Shown here in pieces: positions 34,073 to 42,872 of a DNA stretch of 64,000 nucleotides. Origin of the DNA: Govania unica (lineage in GTDB: Bacteria; Pseudomonadota; Alphaproteobacteria; Sphingomonadales; Govanellaceae). Both the position numbers and the translations under genes were made by a program. The notes under the pieces were generated by a model that saw only the letters and a program-made list of their open reading frames with translations, did not search any database and was not told the DNA's origin. Within the stretch, counting starts at the first letter, position 1; each line of letters starts with the position of its first letter. The DNA is taken from positions 744,001-808,000 of the forward strand of contig NZ_JANWOI010000001.1 of the NCBI RefSeq assembly GCF_027920805.1. Reading direction: 5' to 3'.

Positions 34073-35403
34073 GATTTCGATAAGACCTCATCACGGGCGA
34101 GGCGCCGGGGCGCGAGCAGGAAATAAGCGATAAACAGGGCGAAAACAATCGCTGTGGCCGTGAGAATATGGCCATTGATCTGGAAGCAGGACCACAGCAC
34201 CACGGCCGACAGCAGGATGCTGACGCTGGCGAGTGCCACGCCGCCAAAGGCGCGATAGGGGCGCTGCAATTCCGGGCTTGTGATGCGCAGGCGGATAAAG
34301 GCCGCAAGCACGATCACATAGGTTAGGTTCAGCAGCAACACCACCAGCACGAGGATTTGATCGGGTTGGGCGAAGGACACCGGATAGCCCGTGATGGCAA
34401 TGGCGAGCAGTGCCACATAGGGCGTGCCGCGCTTGCCGGTGGTGGCGAGGATGGGCGGCAGGTGATGGTCGCGGGCGAGCGCGAACAATTGCCGCGAGGC
34501 CGAATAGATCAGACAGAACACGGTGGCGAGCAAAGCCATCAGCGCGCCGATGCCGATGAGCTTCGCGGCCCAGAATCCGGGGCCATAGGCGAGCGGACTG
34601 GTCATGGCCATGTAGAGCGGATCGGCGGCGGTTTTGATTTCCTCGCTGCCGCCCGCACCGGCTGCGGTCAGGAGCACGCCGAGGCCGGTGACCATCAAAG
34701 TCAGGATGGCGGCTACAAGTCCGCGCGGCATGGTGCGTGCCGGGTCGATGGCTTCTTCAGACGCAAGGGCCGCTTGCTCGACCCCGAGAAACAGCCAGAC
34801 CGCGAAGGGAACGCAGGCGAGGATGCCCGAGATGCCATGGGGTAGAAAAGCGCCGGGCTTTCCGGTTGTGAGATTGAAGAGATGCGCCGCCTCCACATGT
34901 GGAGCCATGACGCCCATGAAGGCGAGCAAGATGATGACGGCCACCGCGCCGATGACAAAGGTCAGGCCCATGGCCTCACCGACGCCGCGAATATGGACGG
35001 CGATGACGGCTGTGATGAGGCCAAGCTTAAGCGGCCAGCCGCCGAGCCCGAGCACCGACTGGCTGTAGGCAACGACGAATTCAAGCGCGATCCCGGCCCC
35101 GATGGTCAGCGCGATCAACACTGACAATCCGGCCAGAAATCCGACAAACGGCCCAAAAGCGAGGCGGCCATAGGTGTAAAACCCGCCAGCACTCGGGATA
35201 GCGCTAGAAAGCTCGGCGAGGCTTTGGGTCAGGCCGAGATACATCACCGCCATCAGCAGCGTGGCGATAAACATGCCGCCCCAGCCGCCAAGGGCCAGGC
35301 CGTAATTCCAGCCGACGAATTGCCCGGCCACAACGATGGCGACGCCCAGGGCGGCCACTTGCGTCCAGCCCAGGCTTTGGGCTTTGAGATGTTGATCCGA
35401 CAT
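34069..35403 (-). CDS. APC-superfamily amino acid permease
   Basis: The 444-residue protein has about 12 hydrophobic helices and APC signatures (LSSAIPSAGGFYTYGRLAFG; ALASEEAIDPARTMPRGLVA). The AGGGACT site precedes ATG 35403; an upstream in-frame ATG at 35505 would start inside the operator and is rejected. Members of this subgroup (EutP/ethanolamine-type permeases) often carry amines or amino acids. It is the first gene of the TetR-controlled operon. Confidence 0.88.
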   Translation of the reverse strand: MSDQHLKAQSLGWTQVAALGVAIVVAGQFVGWNYGLALGGWGGMFIATLLMAVMYLGLTQSLAELSSAIPSAGGFYTYGRLAFGPFVGFLAGLSVLIALTIGAGIALEFVVAYSQSVLGLGGWPLKLGLITAVIAVHIRGVGEAMGLTFVIGAVAVIILLAFMGVMAPHVEAAHLFNLTTGKPGAFLPHGISGILACVPFAVWLFLGVEQAALASEEAIDPARTMPRGLVAAILTLMVTGLGVLLTAAGAGGSEEIKTAADPLYMAMTSPLAYGPGFWAAKLIGIGALMALLATVFCLIYSASRQLFALARDHHLPPILATTGKRGTPYVALLAIAITGYPVSFAQPDQILVLVVLLLNLTYVIVLAAFIRLRITSPELQRPYRAFGGVALASVSILLSAVVLWSCFQINGHILTATAIVFALFIAYFLLAPRRLARDEVLSKS

Positions 35404-35464
35404 AGTCCCTGGTGCCTTTCGCCGTTTTGATGTTGTTGCTTGGCGGATATGGGCAGTATGTAGT

Positions 35465-35500
35465 AGACTTAAAACCAGACTATAATCGAGTTTTAAGTCT
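35465..35500. promoter_or_regulatory. Operator: perfect inverted repeat between permease and TetR gene
   Basis: The arms AGACTTAAAAC (35465-35475) and GTTTTAAGTCT (35490-35500) are exact reverse complements with a 14-base spacer containing TATAAT. On the minus strand TTGACA (35505-35500) and TATAGT (35484-35479) form a plausible permease promoter, with a rather short 15-base spacer, that the repeat overlaps. Binding by the adjacent TetR protein would repress the operon and probably itself. Confidence 0.82.
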
Positions 35501-35534
35501 GTCAACAGCCGATCGGACCGCGGGAACCTGGGTT

Positions 35535-36167
35535 ATGGCGCTCTTGAGCACACGGAAAAGTACCACCCAGGCACGTGGCCGGGCACGCCGGGATATTCTG
35601 CTGCAAGCAGCGCGGCAGCTTCTGGAGACAGTCGAGCTCGATGCCCTTAGTCTGGGCGACGTGGCGGCCCATGCGAATGTGCCGAAAGCGTCAGCCTATC
35701 ATTTCTTCGCCAATATTCATGATCTTTACATTGACCTCGTGCGCGAGATCGGTGGGGAGCTGCGGGAGCAACTGGCGGACCCCATACCGGAGCCCATGGC
35801 GCGCTGGCAGGACGTGGTTGCCTTTTCCATCGCCCGTGGCGTGCGCTATTACGAAACCAACCCGGCGGCGCGTCAGCTGTTGATCGGGCCGAAGACGCCG
35901 CCTGACATCAAACGCTCCGACCGCGCCAATGATATCGAGCTTGGCAAGCTGTTCGCGAGCCAGGTCGAGCAGTTTTTTCAACTGCCGGATCTGGAGGAGC
36001 AGCCGGTTCTGTTCTTTCGCGCGGTGGAGATCGCGGATCTGATGTTCTGCCTGTCGATGATGGATTCGGGGCGGGTGACAGCTGCCATGGGTGAGGAGGC
36101 GACAAAGGCCGCCATTGCTTACTTGGAAATCTATATTCCGAAAATTCTGCCGCCCAGAATGGCTTAG
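35535..36167 (+). CDS. TetR-family transcriptional regulator
   Basis: The 210-residue regulator has an N-terminal TetR HTH (RRDILLQAARQLLETVELDA, LSLGDVAAHANVPKASAYHF) and a helical ligand-binding C-terminal domain. ATG 35535 was chosen because the DNA-binding domain begins soon after; in-frame ATGs further upstream fall in or before the operator. It is divergent from the permease-aminotransferase operon and very likely controls it. Confidence 0.87.
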   Translation: MALLSTRKSTTQARGRARRDILLQAARQLLETVELDALSLGDVAAHANVPKASAYHFFANIHDLYIDLVREIGGELREQLADPIPEPMARWQDVVAFSIARGVRYYETNPAARQLLIGPKTPPDIKRSDRANDIELGKLFASQVEQFFQLPDLEEQPVLFFRAVEIADLMFCLSMMDSGRVTAAMGEEATKAAIAYLEIYIPKILPPRMA

Positions 36168-36985
36168 GGGGCACAGCCGAGCCGCTTGGCTAAGCTCTGG
36201 TGGCTTTCGGCGAGTGGGCGGATGCCGCCGCCTGAGGGGGCGAAGGCCAATCCGGCCCGGCGCTCGATATCCCCGACCGTCACCAACCCTTTGCAATAGG
36301 GTAGGTTGCGCGGGCTGTCCTGATCGAAGATGAAGGCTGCGCGTTCGACGCCCTCGCTGGTCTGGATGGCGACGATCTTCCAAAAGCCGCTTGGCACCAG
36401 ATGGGGTTCGTCGGCCCCGGGAAGCGGGGGCATCTCATGCTCATATAGTGGCCCGGTCAGGACGTAAACCTCTGCCGCCTCGCCGCTGGTGGCGAGTTGC
36501 CGTTCGGCGTTTTCGAGACGTGCCCAGGCTCCGGCGTTGAGCGTGCTGCGCTGGGGTGCGATGTTCGAGAGATAATTGAGCGACGCCCAGTCGCGGACTC
36601 CGGCAAGGCTTGCGAGTGGCGCGAAATGCCCGCGATCCATGCCAAGTGTTGCATGGGCCCCTTTATAGTCCTCGGGTTCGAGGGTCGCGGGTTCCACAAG
36701 CTTCGGATCCGCTGCCCAGTGTCGGGTGCGGTTGCTCGCCAGGGTCTCCTCAGACAGCCGGTAGGCGACCCAGCGGGCAAGCTTGCTGTGCGGGTCGGCG
36801 ACCATGCTATAAGCCTCACGCACGATGGTGATGAGGTCGTCGCTGCGATTGAGGTCTGGCAGGCGCTCGCGCGGGCAGACCTCAAGGCAATGGGGCGAGC
36901 TGAAGTCGCCGGCGCGGCTGGCCGTTGCCGGGAAGCCGATTGAAGCGCCGCAGAGCAGGGCGGCTATTAAAAATAATCGTTTCAT
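36164..36985 (-). CDS. Secreted DNA/RNA non-specific endonuclease (NUC1 family)
   Basis: The 273-residue protein has a Sec signal peptide (about 1-25, LFLIAALLCGASIGFPATAS) and the beta-beta-alpha-metal nuclease motif DRGHFAP at 117-123, with N141 in NIAPQ and E158 in RLEN as likely metal ligands. Related enzymes (Serratia nuclease, NucA) degrade DNA and RNA outside the cytoplasm. Two cysteines (C33, C37) near the mature N-terminus may pair with later ones. It converges with the TetR gene, overlapping by four bases. Confidence 0.9.
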   Translation of the reverse strand: MKRLFLIAALLCGASIGFPATASRAGDFSSPHCLEVCPRERLPDLNRSDDLITIVREAYSMVADPHSKLARWVAYRLSEETLASNRTRHWAADPKLVEPATLEPEDYKGAHATLGMDRGHFAPLASLAGVRDWASLNYLSNIAPQRSTLNAGAWARLENAERQLATSGEAAEVYVLTGPLYEHEMPPLPGADEPHLVPSGFWKIVAIQTSEGVERAAFIFDQDSPRNLPYCKGLVTVGDIERRAGLAFAPSGGGIRPLAESHQSLAKRLGCAP

Positions 36986-37358
36986 AAGCGCCAGACGGTT
37001 GACCAGTGTCCGGCGTGACGCAGACAGGCATTAAAATACAGCCTGAGGTTGATAAAGTTTTGAGGTAACGAAGACCTGTGACAAATTTTGTTTCTCGGCC
37101 GCTGCATTCTGGTGGGCTGGCGCGTCGACTGTCAGCGATAGTTATTTAATTGCACTTCGGGGATATGTAGAGCGATCCGACACGATCGATGGCCGCATCC
37201 CCGGAAGCCAGAAAGTCGGGGCCGGAATTTATTCTGATGCGATTGTCGTCATCGTTACATATTGATCGATTGGCCTTCGCCTGCGGTTTTCGGGCCGAAT
37301 TTGCTGCAAATAGCGAGCAGGAGCTGAATCGGTGCTGGCTGTCAAGCATAACAAGCGG

Positions 37359-37395
37359 TTGACAGTCTCGTCCCCCTCACTACTATATTTTGTGT
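37359..37395 (+). promoter_or_regulatory. nrdAB promoter with NrdR-box-like motif
   Basis: TTGACA (37359-37364), a 16-base spacer and TACTAT (37381-37386) form a strong sigma-70 type promoter. The 16-mer at 37380-37395 (CTACTATATTTTGTGT) agrees with the NrdR box pattern acaCwATATaTwgtgt at about 13 of 16 positions and covers the -10, so NrdR repression is plausible. Only one box is visible, whereas NrdR usually binds two. Confidence 0.55.
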
Positions 37396-37695
37396 GCTTC
37401 GCGGTTCGCCAGAGGCTTTGCCGTTGATAAAAAAGCGGAAAATCCACTGGCTCGACGACTGCTGGAATCTATGTCTGTTCAGAAGGCTCAGACAGATCTT
37501 GCGGGGCGGGCATGTTAAGAATTTACTCGGACGGAATGTTCCGGGTGAGGCAGGGGCAAGCCCCAGATCGCCTTAGGCGGTGCGGGGTGAGGAGGGATCA
37601 AAACAGGGCCATGGGTCCTGGGTTGGCAGCATTCTCAGCTTTCATGGCTCCCCCATTCCGTTCGCCGGTTGTGCCAGTCAGGTTCGGAGGTAACA
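37396..37695 (+). other. Long structured leader of nrdA
   Basis: About 300 bases separate the predicted start of transcription from the nrdA GTG. Local hairpins include GTCTG/CAGAC near 37470-37492, GGGG-CAAG-CCCC near 37553-37565 and CGCC-TTA-GGCG near 37570-37581. I could not match it to a cobalamin riboswitch or any other class I know. It may hold a regulatory RNA element. Confidence 0.4.
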
Positions 37696-39552
37696 GTGAG
37701 CGCCAGTTTCGCAAGTGCGGTGCAGGTTGATGGACGCAGTCAGGTCGAGGTGGATTCCTCGCGCGATGCCCTGCTGACCGAATTCGGCAAGGCGACCCTG
37801 GCCGATCGCTATCTGATGCCCGGTGAGGATTTTCAGGACATGTTCGCGCGCGTGGCGAGCGCCTATGGCGACGACAGCGCCCATGCCCAGCGTATCTATG
37901 ACTATATCAGCCGCCTGTGGTTCATGCCGGCGACGCCGGTGTTGTCGAACGGCGGCACCAAGCGCGGTTTGCCGATTTCCTGCTTTCTGAACGAAGCCAC
38001 GGACAGCCTCGACAGCATCGTCGGCCTGTGGAACGAGAATGTCTGGCTTGCGGCCAATGGCGGTGGCATCGGCAGCTATTGGGGCAATCTGCGCGGCATC
38101 GGCGAAATCGTGAAGGGCTCGGGCAAGACCTCGGGCATCATTCCTTTCATTCGCGTCATGGACAGTCTGACGCTCGCGATCAGTCAGGGCTCATTGCGGC
38201 GGGGCAGTGCTGCCTGCTATTTGCCGGTCGATCATCCGGAGATCGAGGAGTTCATCGAAATCCGCCGTCCAACCGGTGGCGATCCGAACCGCAAGGCGCT
38301 CAACCTTCATCATGGGCTTCTGATCACCGACGCCTTCATGCGCGCGGTCGAGGAAGATGCCGATTGGGCCCTCGTGAGCCCGCGTGACGGATCGGTGCAG
38401 CGGGTCATCAAGGCGCGTGGTTTGTGGATTCGCATTCTGACCGCACGCATTGAAACTGGCGAACCCTATATGGTGTTCATCGATCATGTGAACCGCGCCA
38501 TTCCTGAACATCACAAACTCGCTGGTCTGAACGTCAAGACGTCAAACCTGTGCAGTGAAATCACGCTGCCGACGGGGCTTGATCATCTTGGGGAAATGCG
38601 CACGGCGGTGTGCTGTTTGTCCTCCCTCAATCTTGAGACTTATCTTGAGTGGAAGGATCACCCGGACTTCATCTCGGACATCATGCGTTTTCTCGACAAT
38701 GTGCTTGAGGATTTCATCCAGCGCGCTCCGGACGGTATGGAACGTGCACGCTATGCCGCCATGCGCGAGCGGTCGGTGGGGCTCGGAGTCATGGGCTTCC
38801 ATTCGTTCCTGCAAGGCCAGATGATTCCGTTCGAATCGGTGATGGCCAAGGTGTGGAACAAGAAAATGTTCACGCTCATCCAGGACGGCGTGAATGCGGC
38901 TTCGGTACAGCTCGCGGAAGAACGCGGCGCTTGTCCGGACGCTGCCGATTACGGCATCAAGGAGCGCTTTTCGAACAAGACGGCGATTGCGCCGACGGCG
39001 TCGATCTCGATCATCTGCGGCGGCACGAGCCCGGGGATCGAACCCATCGCCGCCAATTCCTTCACTCATAAGACGCTGTCGGGATCGCACAACGTGCGCA
39101 ACCGTCATCTGAGCAGGATTCTGGACGAAAAGAATCAGAATACCGATGATATCTGGTCGTCGATTGTCATCAATGGCGGCTCGGTTCAGCATCTCGATTT
39201 CCTCGACGATCTTGAAAAGGATGTGTTCAAAACGGCGTTCGAACTCGATCAGCGCTGGGTCATTGAACATGCGGCCGATCGCACGCCCTATGTGGATCAG
39301 GCGCAGTCGATCAATGTGTTCCTGCCGGCGGACGTGCATAAGCGGGATCTGCATCAGATCCATTTCCAGGCCTGGAAAAAGGGTGTGAAATCGCTCTATT
39401 ATTGCCGTTCACTGTCGATCCAGCGGGCCGAAAAAGCCGAGTCGCAGGTCGCCCTCAATCCGACCGTGCGGCTTGAGGGGCTTGCGGACATGCTGCCGCT
39501 TGTGGCGCAGGTAGAGGTCAATAATTATGAAGAATGTCTGGCCTGCCAGTAA
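37696..39552 (+). CDS. nrdA: Class I ribonucleotide reductase, large subunit NrdA
   Basis: The 618-residue subunit reduces ribonucleoside diphosphates. Active-site cysteines are recognisable: C96 in PISCFLNE and C306/C307 in AVCCLSSLNL form the redox pair, C286 in SNLCSEIT is the thiyl radical site, and the C-terminal shuttle pair is C614/C617. The protein is about 140 residues shorter than the E. coli enzyme and starts without an ATP-cone, so dATP inhibition of overall activity is probably absent. I chose GTG 37696 because GGAGG lies 6 bases upstream. Confidence 0.93.
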   Translation: MSASFASAVQVDGRSQVEVDSSRDALLTEFGKATLADRYLMPGEDFQDMFARVASAYGDDSAHAQRIYDYISRLWFMPATPVLSNGGTKRGLPISCFLNEATDSLDSIVGLWNENVWLAANGGGIGSYWGNLRGIGEIVKGSGKTSGIIPFIRVMDSLTLAISQGSLRRGSAACYLPVDHPEIEEFIEIRRPTGGDPNRKALNLHHGLLITDAFMRAVEEDADWALVSPRDGSVQRVIKARGLWIRILTARIETGEPYMVFIDHVNRAIPEHHKLAGLNVKTSNLCSEITLPTGLDHLGEMRTAVCCLSSLNLETYLEWKDHPDFISDIMRFLDNVLEDFIQRAPDGMERARYAAMRERSVGLGVMGFHSFLQGQMIPFESVMAKVWNKKMFTLIQDGVNAASVQLAEERGACPDAADYGIKERFSNKTAIAPTASISIICGGTSPGIEPIAANSFTHKTLSGSHNVRNRHLSRILDEKNQNTDDIWSSIVINGGSVQHLDFLDDLEKDVFKTAFELDQRWVIEHAADRTPYVDQAQSINVFLPADVHKRDLHQIHFQAWKKGVKSLYYCRSLSIQRAEKAESQVALNPTVRLEGLADMLPLVAQVEVNNYEECLACQ

Positions 39553-39594
39553 GGCCGGGCACGGGCAGTTCTAAAACTTCAGAGGACTATCAGC

Positions 39595-40554
39595 ATGTCG
39601 CTTCTTGACGGGCGTCTTTTTTACAAGCCGTTCCAGTATCCTTGGGCCTATGACGCCTGGCTTACCCAGCAGCGCATTCACTGGCTGCCGGAAGAAGTGC
39701 CGCTGGCCGATGACGTGCGTGACTGGCACCGCAAGCTGACGCCGGGCGAACGCAATCTGTTGACCCAGATTTTCCGCTTTTTCACCCAGGCGGATGTCGA
39801 GGTGAACAATTGCTACATGAAGCATTATTCGCGGGTTTTCAAACCGACTGAAGTGCAGATGATGCTGGCGGCTTTTTCGAATATGGAAACCATCCATATC
39901 TCGGCCTACAGCCATTTGCTCGATACCATCGGCATGCCGGAAGCCGAATATGAAGCCTTCCTCAAATATACCGAGATGAAGGACAAATATGACTTCATGC
40001 AGCAATGGGGCGTTGATACCAAGGCCGATATTGCAAAGACGCTCGCGGTGTTCGGGGCCTTCACCGAGGGCCTGCAACTGTTCGCAAGCTTTGCCATTCT
40101 GATGAACTTCCCGCGCTTCAATAAGATGAAGGGCATGGGGCAGATTATCACCTGGTCGGTGCGCGATGAAACATTGCACACGAATTCAATGGTGCATCTG
40201 TTCCGGACATTTGTGTCTGAAAATCCGGAAATCTGGACCGACGCGTTCGAACGCGATCTTTATGAGGCCTGCGAAACTGTCGTGGTCCATGAAGACGCCT
40301 TCATCGATCTCGCTTTCGAACTCGGCGGGGTCGAGGGGCTCTCGCCCGAGGACGTTAAAGCCTATATTCGCTATATCGCCGACCGCCGCCTGACGCAGCT
40401 CGGTTTGCAGCCGCGCTATGGCGCGACCCGCAATCCGCTGGGTTGGATGGACGAGATGCTGAACGGAGTTGAGCACACGAATTTCTTTGAAAATCGTGCA
40501 ACGGAATATTCGAAAGCCTCGACCAAGGGCAGCTGGGAAGACATTTTCGAATAA
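39595..40554 (+). CDS. nrdB: Class I ribonucleotide reductase, small subunit NrdB
   Basis: The 319-residue subunit holds the metal cofactor and radical. Likely ligands are E69, E98, H101, E158, E192 and H195, with the radical tyrosine Y105 in ETIHISAYSHLL. The first ligand is a glutamate rather than the aspartate of E. coli NrdB, but the tyrosine is kept, unlike the Chlamydia type. The C-terminal tail (WEDIFE) would dock on NrdA. AGAGGA precedes the start, 42 bases after nrdA. Confidence 0.94.
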   Translation: MSLLDGRLFYKPFQYPWAYDAWLTQQRIHWLPEEVPLADDVRDWHRKLTPGERNLLTQIFRFFTQADVEVNNCYMKHYSRVFKPTEVQMMLAAFSNMETIHISAYSHLLDTIGMPEAEYEAFLKYTEMKDKYDFMQQWGVDTKADIAKTLAVFGAFTEGLQLFASFAILMNFPRFNKMKGMGQIITWSVRDETLHTNSMVHLFRTFVSENPEIWTDAFERDLYEACETVVVHEDAFIDLAFELGGVEGLSPEDVKAYIRYIADRRLTQLGLQPRYGATRNPLGWMDEMLNGVEHTNFFENRATEYSKASTKGSWEDIFE

Positions 40555-40617
40555 GACGATCACAGATATTTTTACGATACGTCATGAAGGGTCCAGCATT
40601 TATATGTGAGGCCCTTT

Positions 40618-42471
40618 ATGTATTTTACCGTCCTGCATCACAATGAGACTGAATGTGAGCTGAAGCCGTTTGAACTTCCAATCGGTCGTATTTTTTACCA
40701 AGAATGCGAGAATTACGAAACTCGCGTCGAGTTGCGGCAGCAGCTCCTTCTCACATTGGTAACAAGCTGGCAACGTAAATACGGTGAGCAGAAAGTGCGC
40801 GAACTGTTCAGTGCCTTCAGTTGCGTGCATTTTTTTTTCGAGGCGGAGGAAGACCTGCCTTATATCGCCTCCATTCTTGAATACGACAGCCTGCGTCCGT
40901 CAGAGATCCGCATAAAACGAGAGCAGCGGATCGCAGAGATTTTTCAGAAATTTCTCGGTGTGCCGAGCGCTTATGAAGCTTATCTCAATATTGCGAAATG
41001 CTGTGCTTTTCTGATCCCGGATCATTTGATTGCAGGTGAGGTCAGCGCTGTCTGCGCCGTTATTGCGAAGGCGTCGCCTGAAGAGAAGAAATTCCGCATG
41101 GGCCTTTACCTGCCGATATTCGATGCGTGGAAAGGGGCGAACAAGAACACTTGGTTTCTCGAATTCATGGAAGCGCAGAGATTTTATCCTCACGCGGAGC
41201 TTGAGGCTGCTGCCGCTGCCTGGATCGTGCTTGCGGATCAGGGAATCCCGGGACAAGAAAAACAGGCCTTTCTCAAGAGCTGTCTGGTCGGGCGGGAGAA
41301 GAGTTATGTCCATGGAAGCTGCCATGCATTCCTGATGTTTAAGGCCGAGGGGATGTCGCTGAAGGACCTTAAAGAACGAGCCCGGAGTACATATGCGCAA
41401 CTTCATCTTCATAACGAAGATCTGGCCCGCACGTCGTTGATTGTTTTCAATCAGGCATTGAACTGCGGCTTTGATTTTGGGCCGCAGGGAGAACGCAACC
41501 GGGCCATGATCCAGAATCTTGAGCAGAGGGTGTCGGAGAAGCTTGAAAAACTACGGCCGCAAATTGCAGATCGTCGCGCTGCCGCGATCAAGCCTGTAGA
41601 GAAAGCCTCTGGCAAGGGCGAGATCGAAGAAGCGTTGTGGGCCTGGCCCGTCGATAAGCTTGTGGATTATATCGGTCCGCTCGGCCGCAAGGGACACGGG
41701 CGCAAGAAACAGAAAAAACAACCGGAAAAGAAACCTGTGCCTCAGACCTCCGGGGCTGCTGAAACGGGATCCCGGGAGGAGGATAGTTTGATCATTCCTG
41801 AATATGATCAGGCCGTGGTCGAACTTGGTTTGCGCAACAGCCTGGCGTTTTATGAGCGGGAGCTGTCAGCTGGCCTGTCCATGGCCAAAAAGCTGAAGCT
41901 TCCACCCGAGATGGTGGCCCGGCTCAAGGCCTGTTGCGAGGCGATGAGCCTGTTCTCCAAGGTCAAAAAGCTCGTGATAGCGGAGGTCAAGGACTCTCTT
42001 GAGCAGGCGTCGGATTTGTTTGATGAGCTACGTTCGGAAATCACCAAGAGGAAACAGACTGCTGAGCTGCTACAGAAGTTCGATGACGCCTTGATGGCGG
42101 CCTGCGCAAATGAAGATGCAGTTTACGGCAAGAGGTATGGCGGTGAGATTGGGTATCCGCTTGATCTCGAGCATTGGGGGCTGATCAGTAAAAAATATCA
42201 CAATTGCTTGATCCGCGGGCGAAACAAGATTCGGATCAGCGGGCAGGAGTGCTTTTTGAAGAGCAATGAAGTGCTCGTGTTCTATGTGACGTTTTCCAGC
42301 TGCTCGGGCTATGCTTTCGACATCTGCGCCCATCTCTGGCGGCGCAGTGAGGACGAGGGGGATAAGCCGCCGACCCTCTCCTCAGAAGCAGGTCCGCAGC
42401 CGATGGATGTGGAAAACTGGCATGACACCTTGATCCCCTGCTTCGTGCTGCATGTGCCCAATCGTCACTGA
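40618..42471 (+). CDS. 617-residue protein of unknown family
   Basis: I do not recognise this protein. It is mostly helical, with no signal peptide or membrane segment. Residues about 1-340 form one block with clustered aromatic and Cys residues. A Lys/Gln-rich linker (about 355-385, RKKQKKQPEKKPVPQ) follows. A second block from 395 contains a likely coiled coil (SLEQASDLFDELRSEITKRK) and ends in a Cys/aromatic-rich region. ATG 40618 has GAGG six bases upstream. Codon use is less GC-rich than in its neighbours, which hints at acquisition. It follows nrdB by 63 bases but is probably independent. Confidence 0.75.
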   Translation: MYFTVLHHNETECELKPFELPIGRIFYQECENYETRVELRQQLLLTLVTSWQRKYGEQKVRELFSAFSCVHFFFEAEEDLPYIASILEYDSLRPSEIRIKREQRIAEIFQKFLGVPSAYEAYLNIAKCCAFLIPDHLIAGEVSAVCAVIAKASPEEKKFRMGLYLPIFDAWKGANKNTWFLEFMEAQRFYPHAELEAAAAAWIVLADQGIPGQEKQAFLKSCLVGREKSYVHGSCHAFLMFKAEGMSLKDLKERARSTYAQLHLHNEDLARTSLIVFNQALNCGFDFGPQGERNRAMIQNLEQRVSEKLEKLRPQIADRRAAAIKPVEKASGKGEIEEALWAWPVDKLVDYIGPLGRKGHGRKKQKKQPEKKPVPQTSGAAETGSREEDSLIIPEYDQAVVELGLRNSLAFYERELSAGLSMAKKLKLPPEMVARLKACCEAMSLFSKVKKLVIAEVKDSLEQASDLFDELRSEITKRKQTAELLQKFDDALMAACANEDAVYGKRYGGEIGYPLDLEHWGLISKKYHNCLIRGRNKIRISGQECFLKSNEVLVFYVTFSSCSGYAFDICAHLWRRSEDEGDKPPTLSSEAGPQPMDVENWHDTLIPCFVLHVPNRH

Positions 42472-42476
42472 TCGGG

Positions 42477-42872
42477 TCACCGCGGCTTCAGCTTGAGCGA
42501 CAGCGAGTTCATGCAATAGCGCAGGCCAGTTGGCGGGGGGCCGTCCGGGAACACGTGGCCGAGATGGGCGTCGCAACGGCTGCATAAAATTTCGACGCGC
42601 GCCATGCCGTGGCTTTCATCACGGTCTTCGCGAACGGCATCCGGGGTGATGGGGGCCCAATAACTTGGCCAGCCGGAGCCTGAATCATATTTGGTTTCGG
42701 ATGAAAACAACGGCGCGTCGCAGCAGACGCAATGATAGACGCCCGGGGTTTTCGTATCCCAATAGCGTCCCGTAAAGGCGCGTTCCGTGGCCGAACAGCG
42801 GGTGACGGCATATTCGTCGGCGCTTAGGCAGGACTGCCATTCGCCTTGCGTTTTTTCAATTTTCTCGCTCAT
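42477..42872 (-). CDS. msrB: Peptide-methionine (R)-S-oxide reductase MsrB
   Basis: The 131-residue enzyme reduces the R form of methionine sulfoxide in proteins. It has zinc-binding pairs C48/C51 and C97/C100, the substrate loop [12 protein letters not shown] and the catalytic C120 in LRYCMNS. The start overlaps the gloB stop as ATGA, making a gloB-msrB operon for repair of oxidative and carbonyl damage. Confidence 0.95.
   Translation of the reverse strand: MSEKIEKTQGEWQSCLSADEYAVTRCSATERAFTGRYWDTKTPGVYHCVCCDAPLFSSETKYDSGSGWPSYWAPITPDAVREDRDESHGMARVEILCSRCDAHLGHVFPDGPPPTGLRYCMNSLSLKLKPR

Larger units (their letters stand above)
36986..37695. other. 710-bp gene-free stretch before nrdA
   Basis: The left part (36986-37358) shows no supported gene; a minus-strand frame at 37146-37349 has no ribosome-binding site and odd composition. 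The right part contains the nrdA promoter (37359-37386) and then about 300 transcribed bases with several short hairpins. Confidence 0.6.

Noticed and set aside
37146-37349. 67-codon frame on the minus strand
   Set aside because: No ribosome-binding site, no recognisable domain, and composition like non-coding DNA.
37396-37695. Cobalamin riboswitch before nrdA
   Set aside because: A short AGTCAGG-like word near 37676 recalls the B12 box, but the other conserved core elements are missing and the enzyme is class I.
37512-37730. 72-codon frame overlapping the start of nrdA
   Set aside because: No Shine-Dalgarno and poor codon use; more likely part of the untranslated leader.
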